Notes under the pieces: model-generated
What the model was told of the DNA's origin: nothing
Databases searched by the model: none
The model's input: the letters and a program-made list of their open reading frames with translations, nothing else
DNA from: Chlorops oryzae
Lineage: Eukaryota; Arthropoda; Insecta; Diptera; Chloropidae
NCBI GenBank assembly: GCA_020466095.1
Contig: CM035806.1
Coordinates: 13,634,724 to 13,698,723, forward strand
Length of the DNA stretch: 64,000 nucleotides
Direction of reading: 5' to 3'
Shown here: positions 1-13,363 of the stretch, piece after piece
How the letters are laid out: each line of letters begins with the position of its first letter
Numbering within the stretch: the first letter of the stretch is position 1
Program-made: the position numbers and the translations under genes

Positions 1-1303
1 TTTTCTTTTTAATTTTCCTTTTTCCTTTTTATTATATTTTTTCTTTTTATTTTTTCTTTTTATCTATTATTTAAAGCTGTTTAATATTACATGAAAGTAA
101 TGGAAAGTTTCACCTGTCGTTGTTGTGGATCAAAGTGCTATGAAGTGGAAATTTTGTTCGACTTTTGAGAAATGAATCGAAAGATCCAATCGCAATTTGA
201 GAACACACATGGAAAGGGAGACACCCTTACATTGCCTTACACCGGGCGATTATTTTTGTCCTACCCAATGGGGATTCTTAGAGAAATTTTTCTGACCTTC
301 GCGATCAAGAGTTGTGGCGCGGAAATCGAAGCTTTTTTCAAGCTAATCGCAACTGAAGGGAGCTGGTGTAAGAATTTCCAAGAATGATAGAATATAAGAT
401 TACGACACTTGTGACGTTTTTGTTGGTACTGCCATTTAGATGTGTACATTTTTAAATATATTGTTGTGAGCATTTTTAAGTTTTACCATTCATTCAAGTC
501 ATTAAATGATTTTTATTTATTTTTTTTGTTAATTAATTATTTTAGAAGAGTATCTTATTTTAAGGACGATATAAGTATATAAAAACCAGGTTTTGTGAAA
601 GTTTCAAATCGGTAGTATAATTTTCGAACGTCAGTGGCAACGCTGTAAATATATAAATTCTCTAATTAAAATTTTTTGTCTTGAAAATTTTTATCTGTCA
701 AAAATTTTCAATAATTTTAACCAATCAGAACACTTTTAAAGCTATGTTAAAAGTGTACATGCGCAGAAGAATCAAATTTTGAACTCTGATTGTCGTAACA
801 TTGTAATCTATAATCCTTGAGATTTTCTATGAACCGGACTCTACAATAATTGATAGTGTTGGATAGTTAAGAGCGGGTAGGCACTTCATTCAAATCAAAC
901 GGTTCCAGTTTTTTTTTTTTTTAAGTATCAGCGCTAATGAGACTACATTTCAATTAGTTTAAGATAACTTTGGCAGTTGTGAAAGTTTTATTCGATGAAA
1001 ACAGCTGATTGTGTACTTTGGAGAAAGGGGCGCTGATTTTTATTTTTTCTGATTGCAAATCAATCGAAAAGACGATTATTTTTATTTATTTTTTATTTTT
1101 TTTTATTTTTTTTTCAAAATGAAAGTTATTAATAAATTTATAACCTACATGCTAGAAGCACTGGCAACGGATGCCTTCGGCTTAGACAATTATTAATTAC
1201 ACTGTGCAATTCGAAAATAGCAACAAAAATAGGACCAACTGAGTGAATTTTCTAAAAGTATACTGAGCTCAGATTCCATCGGCCTTTTCTCTGGATATGG
1301 AAT
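1..1303. other. AT-rich non-coding DNA, presumed Src42A intron
   Basis: No convincing gene is visible. The stretch is AT-rich with poly-T and poly-A runs, and its short open frames lack splice sites or protein resemblance. Because Src42A exons lie to the right on the minus strand and no later exon is seen, this is probably intron of that gene (inference). Confidence 0.5.
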
Positions 1304-1348
1304 ACGTATACGTAATTTTCCAACCCAAAATAAAAATTACGTATACGT
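1304..1348. repeat. Perfect 16-bp inverted repeat (short hairpin)
   Basis: ACGTATACGTAATTTT at 1304-1319 is followed after 13 bases by its exact reverse complement at 1333-1348. Each arm also contains the self-complementary ACGTATACGT. It may be a relic of a palindromic element; no function can be read. Confidence 0.8.
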
Positions 1349-1579
1349 CGAATAAGTGGGGTTTTTTGTTATATTTTTGTCGAAAACACCGGTTGCCTGC
1401 ATTTTTCTGTATTGGTGGTCTGAAGCAAATTTTTTGGTCGCTAAAATATCTACAACTTTCCCGAAGACAGTTAAGCGAATATAAAAATATTCATAACGAT
1501 TCAGGACAAATAAGCATTTTTAATGTTCCTATATTAGTTTTGTGCGAATCTTGTAACAGGGAGAACTAAGCTCCGGAGA

Positions 1580-1869
1580 TATAGACATATATATATATAT
1601 ATAGAAATGATCAGGATCAAAAACTGAATCAATTTAGACATGCCCGTCGTCTGTCTGTCTGTCTGTCCGTGGTCGGATCTCCTCCGAAACGGCTGGACCA
1701 ATCAAGTCGAAATTTGGCACACAGGTATATCGGGATCCGAGTATGATCCTAAGTAAAATGGGAGACATCCGCCCACTGCCACGCCCACAAATGAAGATTT
1801 TTCGTAACATAGAGCGCCAATAATGTAGGAACTCTGGGTATTTCAAAGTCTTTAGCTTTCTTACTTGTT
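1580..1869 (+). mobile_element. Helentron (DINE-1 / mini-me-like) remnant
   Basis: A TA tract is followed by GAAATGATCAGGATC, a GACATGCCCGTC core and a GTCT/GTCC tract, the order that defines mini-me / DINE-1 elements of Diptera. The copy ends in TTTCTTACTTGTTT, like the 3' end of DINE-1. It is diverged from the other copies here and encodes nothing. Confidence 0.7.
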
Positions 1870-3811
1870 TGTTACTATTTTCGGCAATCAATTTCAAGCA
1901 CAGTGTTATTGTTATCTTCCACGTAAGTTTTTTGAAATTATCTTAAAATATCGACTATACGATTTTGACTGTCATAACTGGTTTAAGATGCGCTTCTTGG
2001 ACTGTTCTATTCTAAGTAATTTCATGATGATGATGTTATTGATGATGATGATGTTGATGATGATGATGATTGATGATGTGATTGTTGATTATTGATGATG
2101 ATGGTACAGATGCGTACGCAGAAAATACGTTTTATTTTCTTGTGTAACTTTTTGATTCCTTGCCTTTTGAAAGGCGGTTTGAACCAACTAAAATAACAAA
2201 TTATACTCTGTGAACACCACTGATCTGTAGGGTATTTAAAGTTCCCAAACCAAACACATATTTTCTTAATTCCAGTAACTAGTAGCATGGTAGGAATATC
2301 TTCCCTTCTCTGAGGCCACTGCCGACTTAGATAGCAGCAAGATGTAGCTAGATGGAGACTCCGAGCATTGGCTATGTCTTGAGGAAAAAGAGACCTCATT
2401 CCATATAATGGGCGTTTGTGTTGCCCTATGTTGGCTAAGACTCAGAGTCTTCGGTTAACAATTCCTAAGTGACGACGAGCTAAGAACCGAGACTTATCTG
2501 AATGTCTTCTCTTTCCGAAGGAAGGTCGAGCGCATAATATAACAATTAAACCATTGGAAAAATAGATCAAACAAAAGGTCGCAGTGGATCCATTTTGCCA
2601 GAGGGCGAAGCCCATATTTATATGTTATATATAAAAAAAAAAAATAAAATTGGGAGTAACTACGGTTCTTTTGAAAACCAATTATTAACTCCTTTATGGG
2701 ATAATCTCAGCAAAATATATTTTAAAGAATGGAATGGATTGAACTTCGCATTAGAATATTTAAAATTACAAAACAAAAGACCTTTTACCGCAAGTCCAAA
2801 CTTTTATTAAAAAAATCAACGAAACCAAATTCTTAAAATAAATAAAAATGAAACTCGAAACGATTTTCAATAAAGAGTAGAACCAAATGAACAAACCGCA
2901 TTGCCGAGACGCGTCTCTGAGGAACCAATACAAAAAGCACAAAAAAAAACAAAAAAAAAATAACTCTAGGAAATACGGATTTTTTTATATCAAATATCAT
3001 CGTTTTGGATCAAATCACCTGAGCACCTGTTTCAACTTGATGGTATTTAAATTTTTTTTTTCTTTCTTCTAATACCAAAAGCAAACAATCCTTCAACTCC
3101 AGAAACTACTAATGCGACGAAGCTTGAAGTCATTGTCATGGTATGACGGAAATTTTCAACAGAAAAATTTTAAAATAAAAAAAAAAAACTAAAAAAATTT
3201 TTCTTTATAAAGCATATTACATTTATACTTATTTACCGCAAACAATTTAAATTTTATTTCCGTTTTAATAAAAACTGTTTGCTTTCCGTGACGAGTAAAA
3301 GAAAGAAAAAAAAAACAGTTTTTTTTTTTCGTTTTGTTTGCATTCAAATAAAGATTTAACGGCATATGTTTTTTTAACTTGAATAGCTTTTCGGTTCCTT
3401 ATGATCGAATGGAATCTCGTACATTTTCGATGGCATTAACATATTTTGTTTACACAGATGGCTATTTTCGATAACATTCTATAAAAGAACTATTCATTTT
3501 AAAATAAATAATAAAAACAGTTAAAAAAAAATAAAAATAATAATAATAATAGTGCTGACAAAAAATACAATTTAAAAAGGCAAATTCGGTCAAGAACCGC
3601 CATGAAATACCCATGGTTATCCCAAATTTTAAATTCGAACTCCCTTTGACGGAATTCGTTGTTTTTGGGCGTGGCTGTTTATGGACGTCATTTTGGTTTT
3701 TTTGAAAGCGGTAGTTGGAATACCAACAACCATATTTTAACTTCAGAACAATTCCACCTTCCATTAAATTCAGGTGTTTGAATTGGTCGCCAATCAGAAG
3801 TATCTATAACC
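1870..3811. other. Non-coding AT-rich stretch
   Basis: Apart from the GAT-rich microsatellite at 2024-2108, nothing gene-like is seen. Open frames are short, and the minus frame at 2022-2399 is carried by the microsatellite. Confidence 0.5.
2024..2108. repeat. Trinucleotide microsatellite (ATG/GAT)n
   Basis: Interrupted runs of ATGATG and TTGATGATG occupy about 85 bp. This is simple-sequence DNA and gives rise to spurious open frames on both strands. Confidence 0.9.
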
Positions 3812-4440
3812 TATTATCCTATTATTTTAATGTCCTATTATCCCATTATCCTATCATCCGATTATCTTATTATCCTACTATTCCATTAACCTATTATTTC
3901 ATTATCATATTTTCCCATTATCCTATTATTCGATTATCCTTTTATTCTACTATCCTATTAGCCTGTTTTCCTATTATCCAATTATCCTTTTATCCTACTA
4001 TCCTATTATCATTTTACGCCAATATCCTTCCATCCGATTATCCTATTATCCTACCATCCCATTATCTTATTATCCTACCATCCCATTATCCTATTATCCT
4101 ATTATCCAATTATCCAATTATCCAATTACCCGATTATCCTTTCCATTCTCCTATTATCCTGTTATCCTATTATCCAATTATCCGATTATCCACTCACATT
4201 ATCCTATCATCCGATTATCATACTATCCCATTATCCTGTTATCCTATTATCCAATTATCTGATTATCTTATCCATTCTCCTATCATCCAATTATCCAATT
4301 ATCCGATTATCCTATTACCCTACTATCACATTATCCTATCATCCGATTATCCTATTATACTACTATCCCATTATCCTATTAATCTATTATCCTGCTATCC
4401 TATTATACCATTATTCTATCATCCTGTTATCCTATATCTA
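3812..4440. repeat. 8-bp tandem repeat array ATTATCCN
   Basis: About 630 bp consist of the octamer ATTATCCN, with N mostly T, A or G and scattered substitutions, roughly 78 units. Because 8 is not a multiple of 3, the translation repeats every 8 residues (24 nt). This explains the 255-residue open frame over it, which is not a gene. Confidence 0.9.
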
Positions 4441-4445
4441 TCCCA

Positions 4446-5049
4446 ATTTATTACTTTAGGCTTCGTTCGAGCTGAGAAATGAGTTATAAAATCTCAAACA
4501 AACCTAGCCAAAACTTTTTTTTTTGGCAATAAACTCAAATCGGACATTGACATTAAAAAATAACCATAAAATATTTTTAATGAATATAAAAAAGAACTTC
4601 ACGAAAATCCCATCAAACGTTTTGACGATATTCCCTCACCATAAGGAAAATATACTCGAGCAAGCGATGCATAAACGTTGTTTTAATGTTTTCTAGTTCT
4701 TCCGGTGCGGAAGCGTTTAAACACAATTTATTTTCAATTAACTACAACAAAAAGGAAAAACAAAAACAATATCCTCTTTATGAGCTGTGACAATCAATCG
4801 AAACTAATTTAGACAGTAAAACTTTATGCATTATTTGCTTTGCTAACTTTCAATGCCAATCAAAATATTATGTGTTTCGCATACTGAGTTTTAACACACT
4901 AAGTTTATTTTTTTTTTTGTAATCTTCTCTTTCATTTTTTCCTACTTATAAGTTATTTAAATGCCAATATAGTTCAAAAATAGCTGTGGGATTTTTTGTA
5001 ATACGATTTCCCAAAATCAGTTGTAAAAAAATCACTGCAGCAAATCAGA
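4446..5049. other. Non-coding, nothing recognised
   Basis: AT-rich DNA between the octamer array and the first CT block, with no gene, repeat family or hairpin that I can support. Confidence 0.4.
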
Positions 5050-5655
<606 letters not shown>

Positions 5656-6545
5656 TATTTCAAAAGCCTTTCTTGCAAAAAAAAAACCTCGGTTTTCGAT
5701 AAATATCGATTTTCGATCAATTATTATTTTTTTTTTTTTGTATAACCTATATTTAAAAATTGAAGTGTTTTGTTTTGAAAAAGAGCAAGCAGTGCGATAA
5801 CCCAAAAATCGATCGGATAAACGAACGTCTACTTCCGAGTCAATTCATCAAAAAAAAAAAAAATAACCGATTCATTTGTATTCCAGTGTGGAAACGATTC
5901 TTAAAACGTGATCGATAAAAATTTGGGATTTTATTTTCAATTTAAGCAATAAAAAAATATTTATTATTTCTACGGGTTCTACGCTCAAAGAATAAATATT
6001 GCAAATAATCGTTTGAAAACTTTCCCAAATACAATGGAACCCCTCCCCAATCTATCGTTCCTCAAACTATCGTTTTCATGTACATATTTGTCTGTCTGAA
6101 CTTTTCTGCATTTCCAAATGAATTCCTTACGTAGTTTGTTTGTTTCATCTCATCAGGTTCAATAAATAGAACTATCACTTTTTGTTCGTTCGATTTGAGT
6201 TCTCCGAAAAGTAAAAGAATTTTCCCCCATAATATTAATTATCCATATACAGGGTGCATAAATACAGCTCTATCTATAAGCTATCGCGTATTAAAATAAT
6301 GCAGAAAATTCCGCGGACACCCTGTATGTATGTGCTTATACATTTCTGACAATCTGTGATTAAAAGAATCATCCAATAGAAAAAATTTACTTTTTGATTC
6401 TAAGGTACTTCGTTTCCTAATCGATTACTGATTTTAACGCTGATAATTGCTTCAATCTACATAGTATCGACTAGAGCGTCATTCGTATGAATAATCGATT
6501 TTAATACACTGAGTGAACGTAATCATGACTTTTTTAAAATGGCGC
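5656..6545. other. Non-coding; one small inverted-terminus motif
   Basis: No gene is seen. ACAGGGTG near 6251 and CACCCTGTA near 6318-6327 face each other about 75 bp apart, like the ends of a very small MITE. No internal evidence supports more. Confidence 0.35.
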
Positions 6546-6679
6546 ATTGTTATACCTTTTCCGAAGGAAAGGGTATATTAAGTTTGGCACGGTGTATGTA
6601 ACATACCAAAGGAGTCGCGGTAGATATAGACATATATATATATTCTTGATCAGGGTGACAAGAGGAATCGATCTAGCCA

Positions 6680-6723
<44 letters not shown>

Positions 6724-7762
6724 GGTCACACTTTAGTTTTTCGTAATTTACTCCTAAGCCATGAAAGATATCATATTGAAATTTGGCATGGACTTCAACC
6801 AGGTAAATGTCCGAAAAACTGCATACAAATTTTTTTCGTAGTCCCTTCTTGGGTCGTGGGAAGTGGTTCAGAAGTTTCAAAAATCACGATTTTTAACGTT
6901 TTTCCTGGATAACTTTTTTACTATACATCCCAGCTTATTGAAATTTGGTGTGTGTATAGCTACTATGTAGACTTAAGCTTTCGCTGAAAAAAAATTGCGA
7001 CATCGCTATAACTATGGTCATCATTCTACACAATAGAAAAAAACACTCTTTCTCTTATTCTCATATCTGAATACAAAAATTATTTTTTTGCTTCTTCTGA
7101 TTGTGTATTTTGCCGCCAAATAAAGTCGTCCATTATGGATAAATTTTGACCATGACCACATTTCGCGAAATTCGCAAAAATTGATTTTCACTATTTTGAA
7201 TTGAGTATTTCGCAGCTAAACAAAATGTCCTCTAAGGGTTAAAATTTGATCAAGAGCACCATCCGCGAAATTCGCGAAAATTTGATTTTCACTATTTTGA
7301 AGTGAGTATTTCGCAGTTAAACAAAATGTCCTCTAAGGGTTAAAATTTGATCAAGACCACCATCCGCGAAATTCGCGAAAACCTGATTTTCACTATTTTT
7401 AATTGAGTATTTTGCAGCTAAACAAAATGTCCTCTAAGGGTTAAAATTTGATCAAGACCACCATCCGCGAAATTCGCAAAAATTTGATTTTCACTATTTT
7501 GAATTGAGTATTTCGCAGCTAGACATATTGTCCTCTAACGGTTAAAATTTGACCATGACCACCATTCGCGAAATTTTTTTGCTTAATAATAATCTCGAGT
7601 TTTAGAACCTAAATCGAAGTACAGATAAGGTATAAATAGATATCCAAGCTAGAACAACGAAAACGGCAGGAATTTTCGTTAAGGTAATGTTTTAACATAT
7701 TTTAGGCTGAGGAAAAGGTATGTGTGCAATCGGCTTTGCCGATGTGAACTTCTTTACTTGTT
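6546..7762 (+). mobile_element. Helentron (DINE-1-like) element with internal tandem repeats
   Basis: The 5' end holds a palindrome (TATACCTTTTCCGAAGGAAA followed by GGGTATA). A TA tract, TTCTTGATCAGGGTGAC, TCGATCTAGCCATG and a long GTCT tract follow, the same order as Drosophila DINE-1. The 3' end has a hairpin (ATCGGCTTTGCCGAT) 20 bp before the terminal TTTACTTGTTA. A 3' subterminal hairpin is typical of Helitron/Helentron rolling-circle elements. No Rep/helicase is encoded, so it is non-autonomous. It belongs to a different subfamily from the copies at 47-61 kb. Confidence 0.8.
7098..7578 (+). repeat. 101-bp tandem repeat inside the Helentron
   Basis: The marker GATTTTCAC recurs at 7183, 7284, 7385 and 7486, exactly 101 bp apart, with a degenerate unit before and a partial unit after. 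Each unit contains the near-palindrome CGCGAAATTCGCG. Internal tandem arrays are known in DINE-1-type Helentrons. Confidence 0.9.
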
Positions 7763-9038
7763 ATTCACAGTCCTTTTGATTTTCGAGCAGAACAAAATAT
7801 TTCAACAGGAAAAATGATTGAGTCAACAACATTATTGGTTGATTTGAAAGAAAATGTGTTTAATTACTTTTCATTATATTGTGTATATTTCTCATTTGTT
7901 TTATAAAATAGGACATATAAGATATTTATACATATTAGAATTTTAAAAACATTGCGAAAGCATTCACACGACAACGGAGCGAAAAAATCGGATGAAGTCA
8001 ATCCGATGGCTATTTTTGGGGTTATGTTCAGCAGAGGGCTCTGTGGCCACTTGCTTTGCACTTGATATAAATTTGTTTCAATGTTACTTTTTTTATTTCA
8101 AAAATTTTCTTGTCATTTCATTTTGATCGGTGGTTAGTTCAAGAATATCAATTTAAATGCATTTTTTTAAATTATCATGTCTATTCAGCCGGAAATATAC
8201 ATATAGTTGATTCAAAAGGAGAAATCTTTATTTTTTTCCAGCTAGAAAAATTGATAAAATTAAAAATATTCCTTATTGAAGCCGTTTTGTATGTTTTTCC
8301 TTTTGAATTTGAAATTTACTGGTTTACTTTTTTCTCTGTGTATACTTGATATAAGAAGCTCTTTGAACAGCCATCATTACATATCATCTAAAAATATGTG
8401 TCTTCAAACAAGCGTCACTGAAATTGTTTCTTTTTTAAGCCTGGAAGAATATGATGCCGCATTTAAACGAGCAGGGGAAAACGAATCCAGCTAGCTAGCA
8501 ACCCATTTTATTATTATTATTTTTTTCGATTTTTTTTTCAAATTTTTATTTGCTTCTATTTTTAGCATTTATTTCCTAAACTTAAGGTTAACGATAAAAA
8601 AAAATTTTTTCAACGTGAAGTCGAAGTTGAACAATCTTTAAACACTCGTTGACAATGTGACACCACCTGCACTGACACAAGCAGCAATATTGACATAAAA
8701 ATATATAAGAAAAAAAAAAAAAATATTTAAAAATAATATATAGAAAGAAAAAAAACATAATTTTATTTCACCATAAATAGGAAGCTCCATTTACTTGGAA
8801 CTGAAGAAAAGCACAAGTGACAAATGCAAATATAGAGGCCGGTTTTCCCCCGTAATACACTATTTCAGATAAATCTGCGATCAATTGACGCATAAACCGA
8901 TCATCAAACTGGCTATAATTTCCAACTAAATGGCCATTCACGAATGCATGCTTTCCGAGAAGCCAGGGCCATTAACGTGAATTCTCTAAAAATATTTCAT
9001 TGGAATTTCAAAAAAAAAAGGGAAAAAGTCAGAAAAAA

Positions 9039-9074
<36 letters not shown>

Positions 9075-10769
9075 TAAAAGAGAAGGAAACAAAAAATTTC
9101 TGCATTAATTTTGTGACGTCAGAAGACATTTTTCCACCGTCAGGCGATTGCACTTTTGACCCAATTTGGCGCTTGTATTTTGATGCGTTTTTTGAATTTA
9201 GTTACAGAAAGTTTAAATAAATAAATCGAACACTGATTTTTTGTTTTTGTTCGGCTTTTGTTTTATAACGAATTCAAATGGCCGATAAAAATGGTCTTTA
9301 TTATGAATTCGGCTCCAGATATTTTTAAACTCAGAAAATGTGTCAGAAAAAGCCAAAATTAGCCTGAATTACAAAAAAAAAATAAATAAATAAATAAAAA
9401 AAAAAATTAAAAAAATAAGCAAAAGAAAAGAAAGCCAAACAAAACGAGTCGCCGATTAAGAAACTTTGGGGTTTACTTTTATAATTGGCGCCAAAATATT
9501 TCCATGGCGACCAATCAATTAATAAATACGAAAGTAAATACGAATAAAGAGATTGTTAGATCGAACATATTTGGACAGCGATGGAAATAATTTCGAAAAA
9601 TACCCAAAATATCGGCACAAAATATCCCGATAAATGTTCACATATGTACATGCAATGCGTCAATGAATCGACATGTCTTAATCATGATAATCATCGTCGT
9701 TGTCATGATCATCGCTATTATTGGTGCATTCCCAAATCATTTCGCTCGTTTGAAAGATGGAACAAAAATTAGTCCGTCTGTCCCTTCTTCTACTTGATGA
9801 AAGTACCCAACGGCCAACAGTGGCTATCGATTACAAAACATTAGAGTTGTAAAATATCGTTACTATTCGGTAAAAAGTAACGACTACTATAGTCAGTAAT
9901 CAATAACGTCTCGTTACTGATGGAAGTATCTCGTTACTAATACTTTTTTTTGCACATATGTCAGCTGATGGTTTCCGGAGCAATTAAGTACCCAAATAAT
10001 GGATCCGAAAAACAGTATGGTAGTAGAGTGAGTTGAATTGATATTTGATTACTAACTACTGAATGAAGTGTCAAAGACCATAAGGGAGTTTGGATTACTT
10101 TATCAACCTTGAGTTTATATAGAACTATAGCTGCCACTTCGGCCAAATTTTGGCGCGAGCCACCATGTTTTGGTGAAAAAGTTTAACTTTGGTGAATCAC
10201 GCCATAGCTCACACTATAGTTTGGTGATCCACGTAATAGAAGTGTGATGTGCTTATGCTATATGCTTGAGTTATTCAATGAATGAATGAACAATATTTAG
10301 AAAAATAGAACCAGTACTAAGTAACGAGTAATTAGTAACGTATTACTTCACCAAAAATAACGAATACACCCGAGTAGTGTAAATTTTTGCATTTTTACAG
10401 CTCAACAAAGTATACGACATTGTGGGCAGCTTACCGAATGAACACCACACAATCCCGATTACTTTGTGTTGTGTTGGTAGGCGTTAACCCTAAAAAACGG
10501 CCATACTCGAACAAAGGATTGTATATGAGGTCGTTTGCATTATCGCCTACGAAGTCTGTTGCGGTTCATCTCTTCTATAAGCAGTATTTTGGCCGCTGGG
10601 TATATTTCGATGGCTGTTATTAAGAAAAAAAAAAAGGTAATTTTTGGAAACTTGAAAGATTGAAGTTAGGTAATAATATTGAGACACAATGAAAATTGTG
10701 CAAACACAATGAGAAAACACTTTTTGGTGAGATTAGCCTAATCCAAAAGCCCCATAAAGTTGAAAGGAC
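7763..10769. other. Non-coding; poly-A tract and one doubtful element
   Basis: No gene can be supported. The paired frames at 8110-8494 lack splice signals and family resemblance. A poly-A run lies at about 9037-9072. From 9842 to 10405, CGTTACT motifs face each other and both ends resemble GAGTTGTAAAAT, so a decayed hAT-like element is possible, but no clean target duplication is seen. The segment TTTTATAAAAT.GGACA.ATAAGA at about 7899-7923 recurs near 25940. Confidence 0.4.
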
Positions 10770-11076
10770 CGTGGTCTAACAGTCTGCCGCGAGGGGAATC
10801 ATTTATGATTTACGGGCTTGGCAAGACCGCGGACCCTAGCCAAATGTCCACCAATACATGATTCGGGAATGGGGTCAAATTGGAAGTGCAGAATCCTTTT
10901 GGGGTTTCTGTGACTATATGTATTTTTTTGGTAGTGTGCCCCTAACATGCGACGATTTTCGAAAAACCAGTGATACGCTTGGAACATTACCCTCCGTTTC
11001 GCCTGTGTCGGGAATCGAACCTCGGACCCTGGGATCCAGAGCATAGCACGCATCCCCTACGCTATCCCAGAGCCAC
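10770..11076 (-). mobile_element. tRNA-derived SINE (copy 1)
   Basis: On the minus strand the head reads like a tRNA. A box-A-like TAGCGTAGGGG is followed about 40 nt later by a perfect box B, GGTTCGATTCC, the two internal RNA polymerase III promoter boxes. About 230 bp of non-tRNA body follow. The same head and the start of the body (GCGAAACGGAG then GTAATGTTCCAAG) recur at 34010-34199, and a piece of the tail recurs at 26430-26490, so this is a dispersed family and not a tRNA gene. The tail end is approximate. Confidence 0.75.
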
Positions 11077-12467
11077 ATTATCTACCTAAGTAATGAAAAT
11101 TATAAGTTTACGCCTTGAAGTATGCAGCGTATTTATGTTATAACGTTTTTAATAACATAATGGGACATAGTTTTATAACTCTTCAAGAGTAAGTTTAATT
11201 TCTTATAACAAACATAATACACACATACCTTGTTTGTTTACCTCGATATAAGCTTTCGAAAAAAATCATGTTTAAACAAAAATATTTTTGCGACACCCAA
11301 AAAAACTTCAATTATAACTTTCAACCTCTGAAAATTGAACAAACTTAAAGTAGTTTATTACCCTTTCGATTTAAAAAAAATGGAAATAAATTTTAAATGA
11401 AAAACTCTTAAAGAATCGCAATGAAATTTTATATTCCGCTAAATTTGTTTTCATTGTTGTTTTGTCAGCAGAGAAAACGGTTAAAGTATGTGTTATTGCA
11501 GCTGCATTAATTTACACTAACGGCCGCAATCGGTTTTAAGCGAATCGAAACGAATCGGATCGGATCGAAACGAAATGAAACTTCAATTCAAGCTCAAAGA
11601 ACCAAAGAAGCCGATGACAAACAGCCTTGTCAAAAGCCAAAGCAAAGAAAAGTAAAGTGAAATAAAGTGAAGGCTGGAATAAGATTCGCGAAAAACAATT
11701 CAGAGAATAACAGTCAATTTCCAATCGATTTCGAAGTTTAATTTCCTTTTGTCTTTTTTCGCTTTGTTTTTGCATTTCTCTCTTTTCATTTCACTCTTAA
11801 TTTATGCTTAATTTCTTAGCGCAATTTTAATCGCCTGATTTAAAGGAGACAATCAAATATCGACGACCAAAGACCAACGACCAACGGCCAACGGCTACCG
11901 AACAAAGAACAAGAGCCACGATTTTGAATAATGCCTCAGTCTCGCTGGCGACAGAAAATCCATAACAAATCATTTTCGAGTATCTCGTATCGTAAGATTG
12001 TTTATTGGAAGAGCCTCCTCCGGGAATTGGGTTAAAGGCAAAGTGCGTTTTCAAAAGCACACGACGAGACGAGCACGTGGACGGACCGCTTGTGCGTGTC
12101 CCTGTTTTAAAAATAAAAGATCAATTTTCGAATTGGAAAAAAGTTTTTCTTATTCTTTCGGTTAACAAGAAATTTCTTGAAGATTGTTTTCGGTTTTTAT
12201 ATTTTTTTTTTATTTGATTTGATTTTATACATAATAGGTATATTTTTTTTCACCAATAAATAAAAGTAACAATCAATGGTGGTGCAACCGTCTCGGAGAG
12301 CATGTAATTATTCTTTCCGGATTTTCGGACAATGTTGTTTTGGTCCTCTGGCCTCTTCTTGGTGCAATTGGCTGCTGATGTGTTCAATGTTTTTTGCGCC
12401 TTGCAAAAGAGGTTAATGAAGAAAATAAGAAGAAGGTTTCTTTATTTATCTTAAATATTTTTGCTTG
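11077..12467. other. Non-coding, nothing recognised
   Basis: AT-rich DNA with no supported gene or repeat family. Open frames here are short and show no splice context. Confidence 0.4.
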
Positions 12468-13152
12468 GCGCACGAAAATTCCAGAAGTCAGACAACGCGA
12501 ATCTCTTATGACTTATCTTATTTTGGAGTTTAAGACATCGAACATTTTTAGAATGAAATTTTAGAGACCAGAGATGCACGATTGAACAAGCTAATAAAGC
12601 AATAAACGAGATCTTAAGGGGACCTACCTTCTGGTCTAGAATTTTTTTAAAATCGATTTTTTTTCTTTTCTTATATATTTCGGAAGAATAGACTTCTAAG
12701 AATATGCTGGCAAAGTTTCGTGAAGATATTGACAATATTTTATTTGCTACAGCCGTTTTAGTAGGGAGACAGCAGGCGCGCTGCTTGATCAAGACTTTAA
12801 GCGTTACTCAAACTACTTTTTTTGATTGCAATGAAAAAAAAAAACCATTGCTTTTGTATTTTTTTGTTTTTTTTTTTTTTTCCCATAGCCGTATTCGTTC
12901 TTAATATATTTTTTTTTTTTTTTCGGATACCCGATACGAACGGACGCACGGAGTACTTTTAAAAATGGGTCTATTTCGCCGCCATTTTTAAAATCGAAAA
13001 AAAAACCAAAAAAAATACAACATATTTTTCGGATTGTCAATAAATTAACAATATCCTGCAAACTTAAAGCCTTTTTATTTGGTTTACCAAAAAAAAAAAA
13101 AAAAAAAAATCATGAAAATATTAATTTCGTGCTCTAACGAAGATCCCCTTAT
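12468..13152 (+). repeat. Duplicated segment, copy 1, containing a TTAA-bounded element
   Basis: From CGCACGAAAATTCCAGAAG this segment matches 13364 onward. Inside it an element begins at 12614 with TTAAGGGGACCTACCTTCTG and ends near 13152 with AGATCCCCTTA, so its ends are inverted and it is flanked by TTAA (degraded to TTAT on the right). This copy is about 540 bp, internally deleted relative to copy 2. TTAA targets are used by piggyBac and Kolobok elements; the family here is unassigned. Confidence 0.65.
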
Positions 13153-13363
13153 GCTATGTTCTCACTAGGCGGGTTAGGGTTATCGGCAAACCCAGGGTTT
13201 AAATATCAAAACGCATATAAAAAAAATCATCTAACCCGAAAATAAACCCGGTTAACATTTAACTCTGAGTTAGCAGAGTTGCATTTGAAAATTTCAGTTA
13301 CATTGCTAACACCGAATACAAAACGGGTTATATTAATACGGCACTGACAGGGAAGCTTTCCCG

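Noticed and set aside
3715..4482. A 255-residue open frame
   Set aside because: It is the translation of the 8-bp ATTATCCN array, with an 8-residue periodicity that follows directly from the DNA repeat.
8110..8494. Two overlapping short frames that look protein-like (VTEIVSFLSLEEYDAAFK)
   Set aside because: No start context, splice sites or recognisable family. The region shares repeat words with 25.9 kb.
9842..10405. Facing CGTTACT repeats as the ends of a hAT element
   Set aside because: End similarity is weak and I could not find an 8-bp target duplication, so it is mentioned only in the region note.
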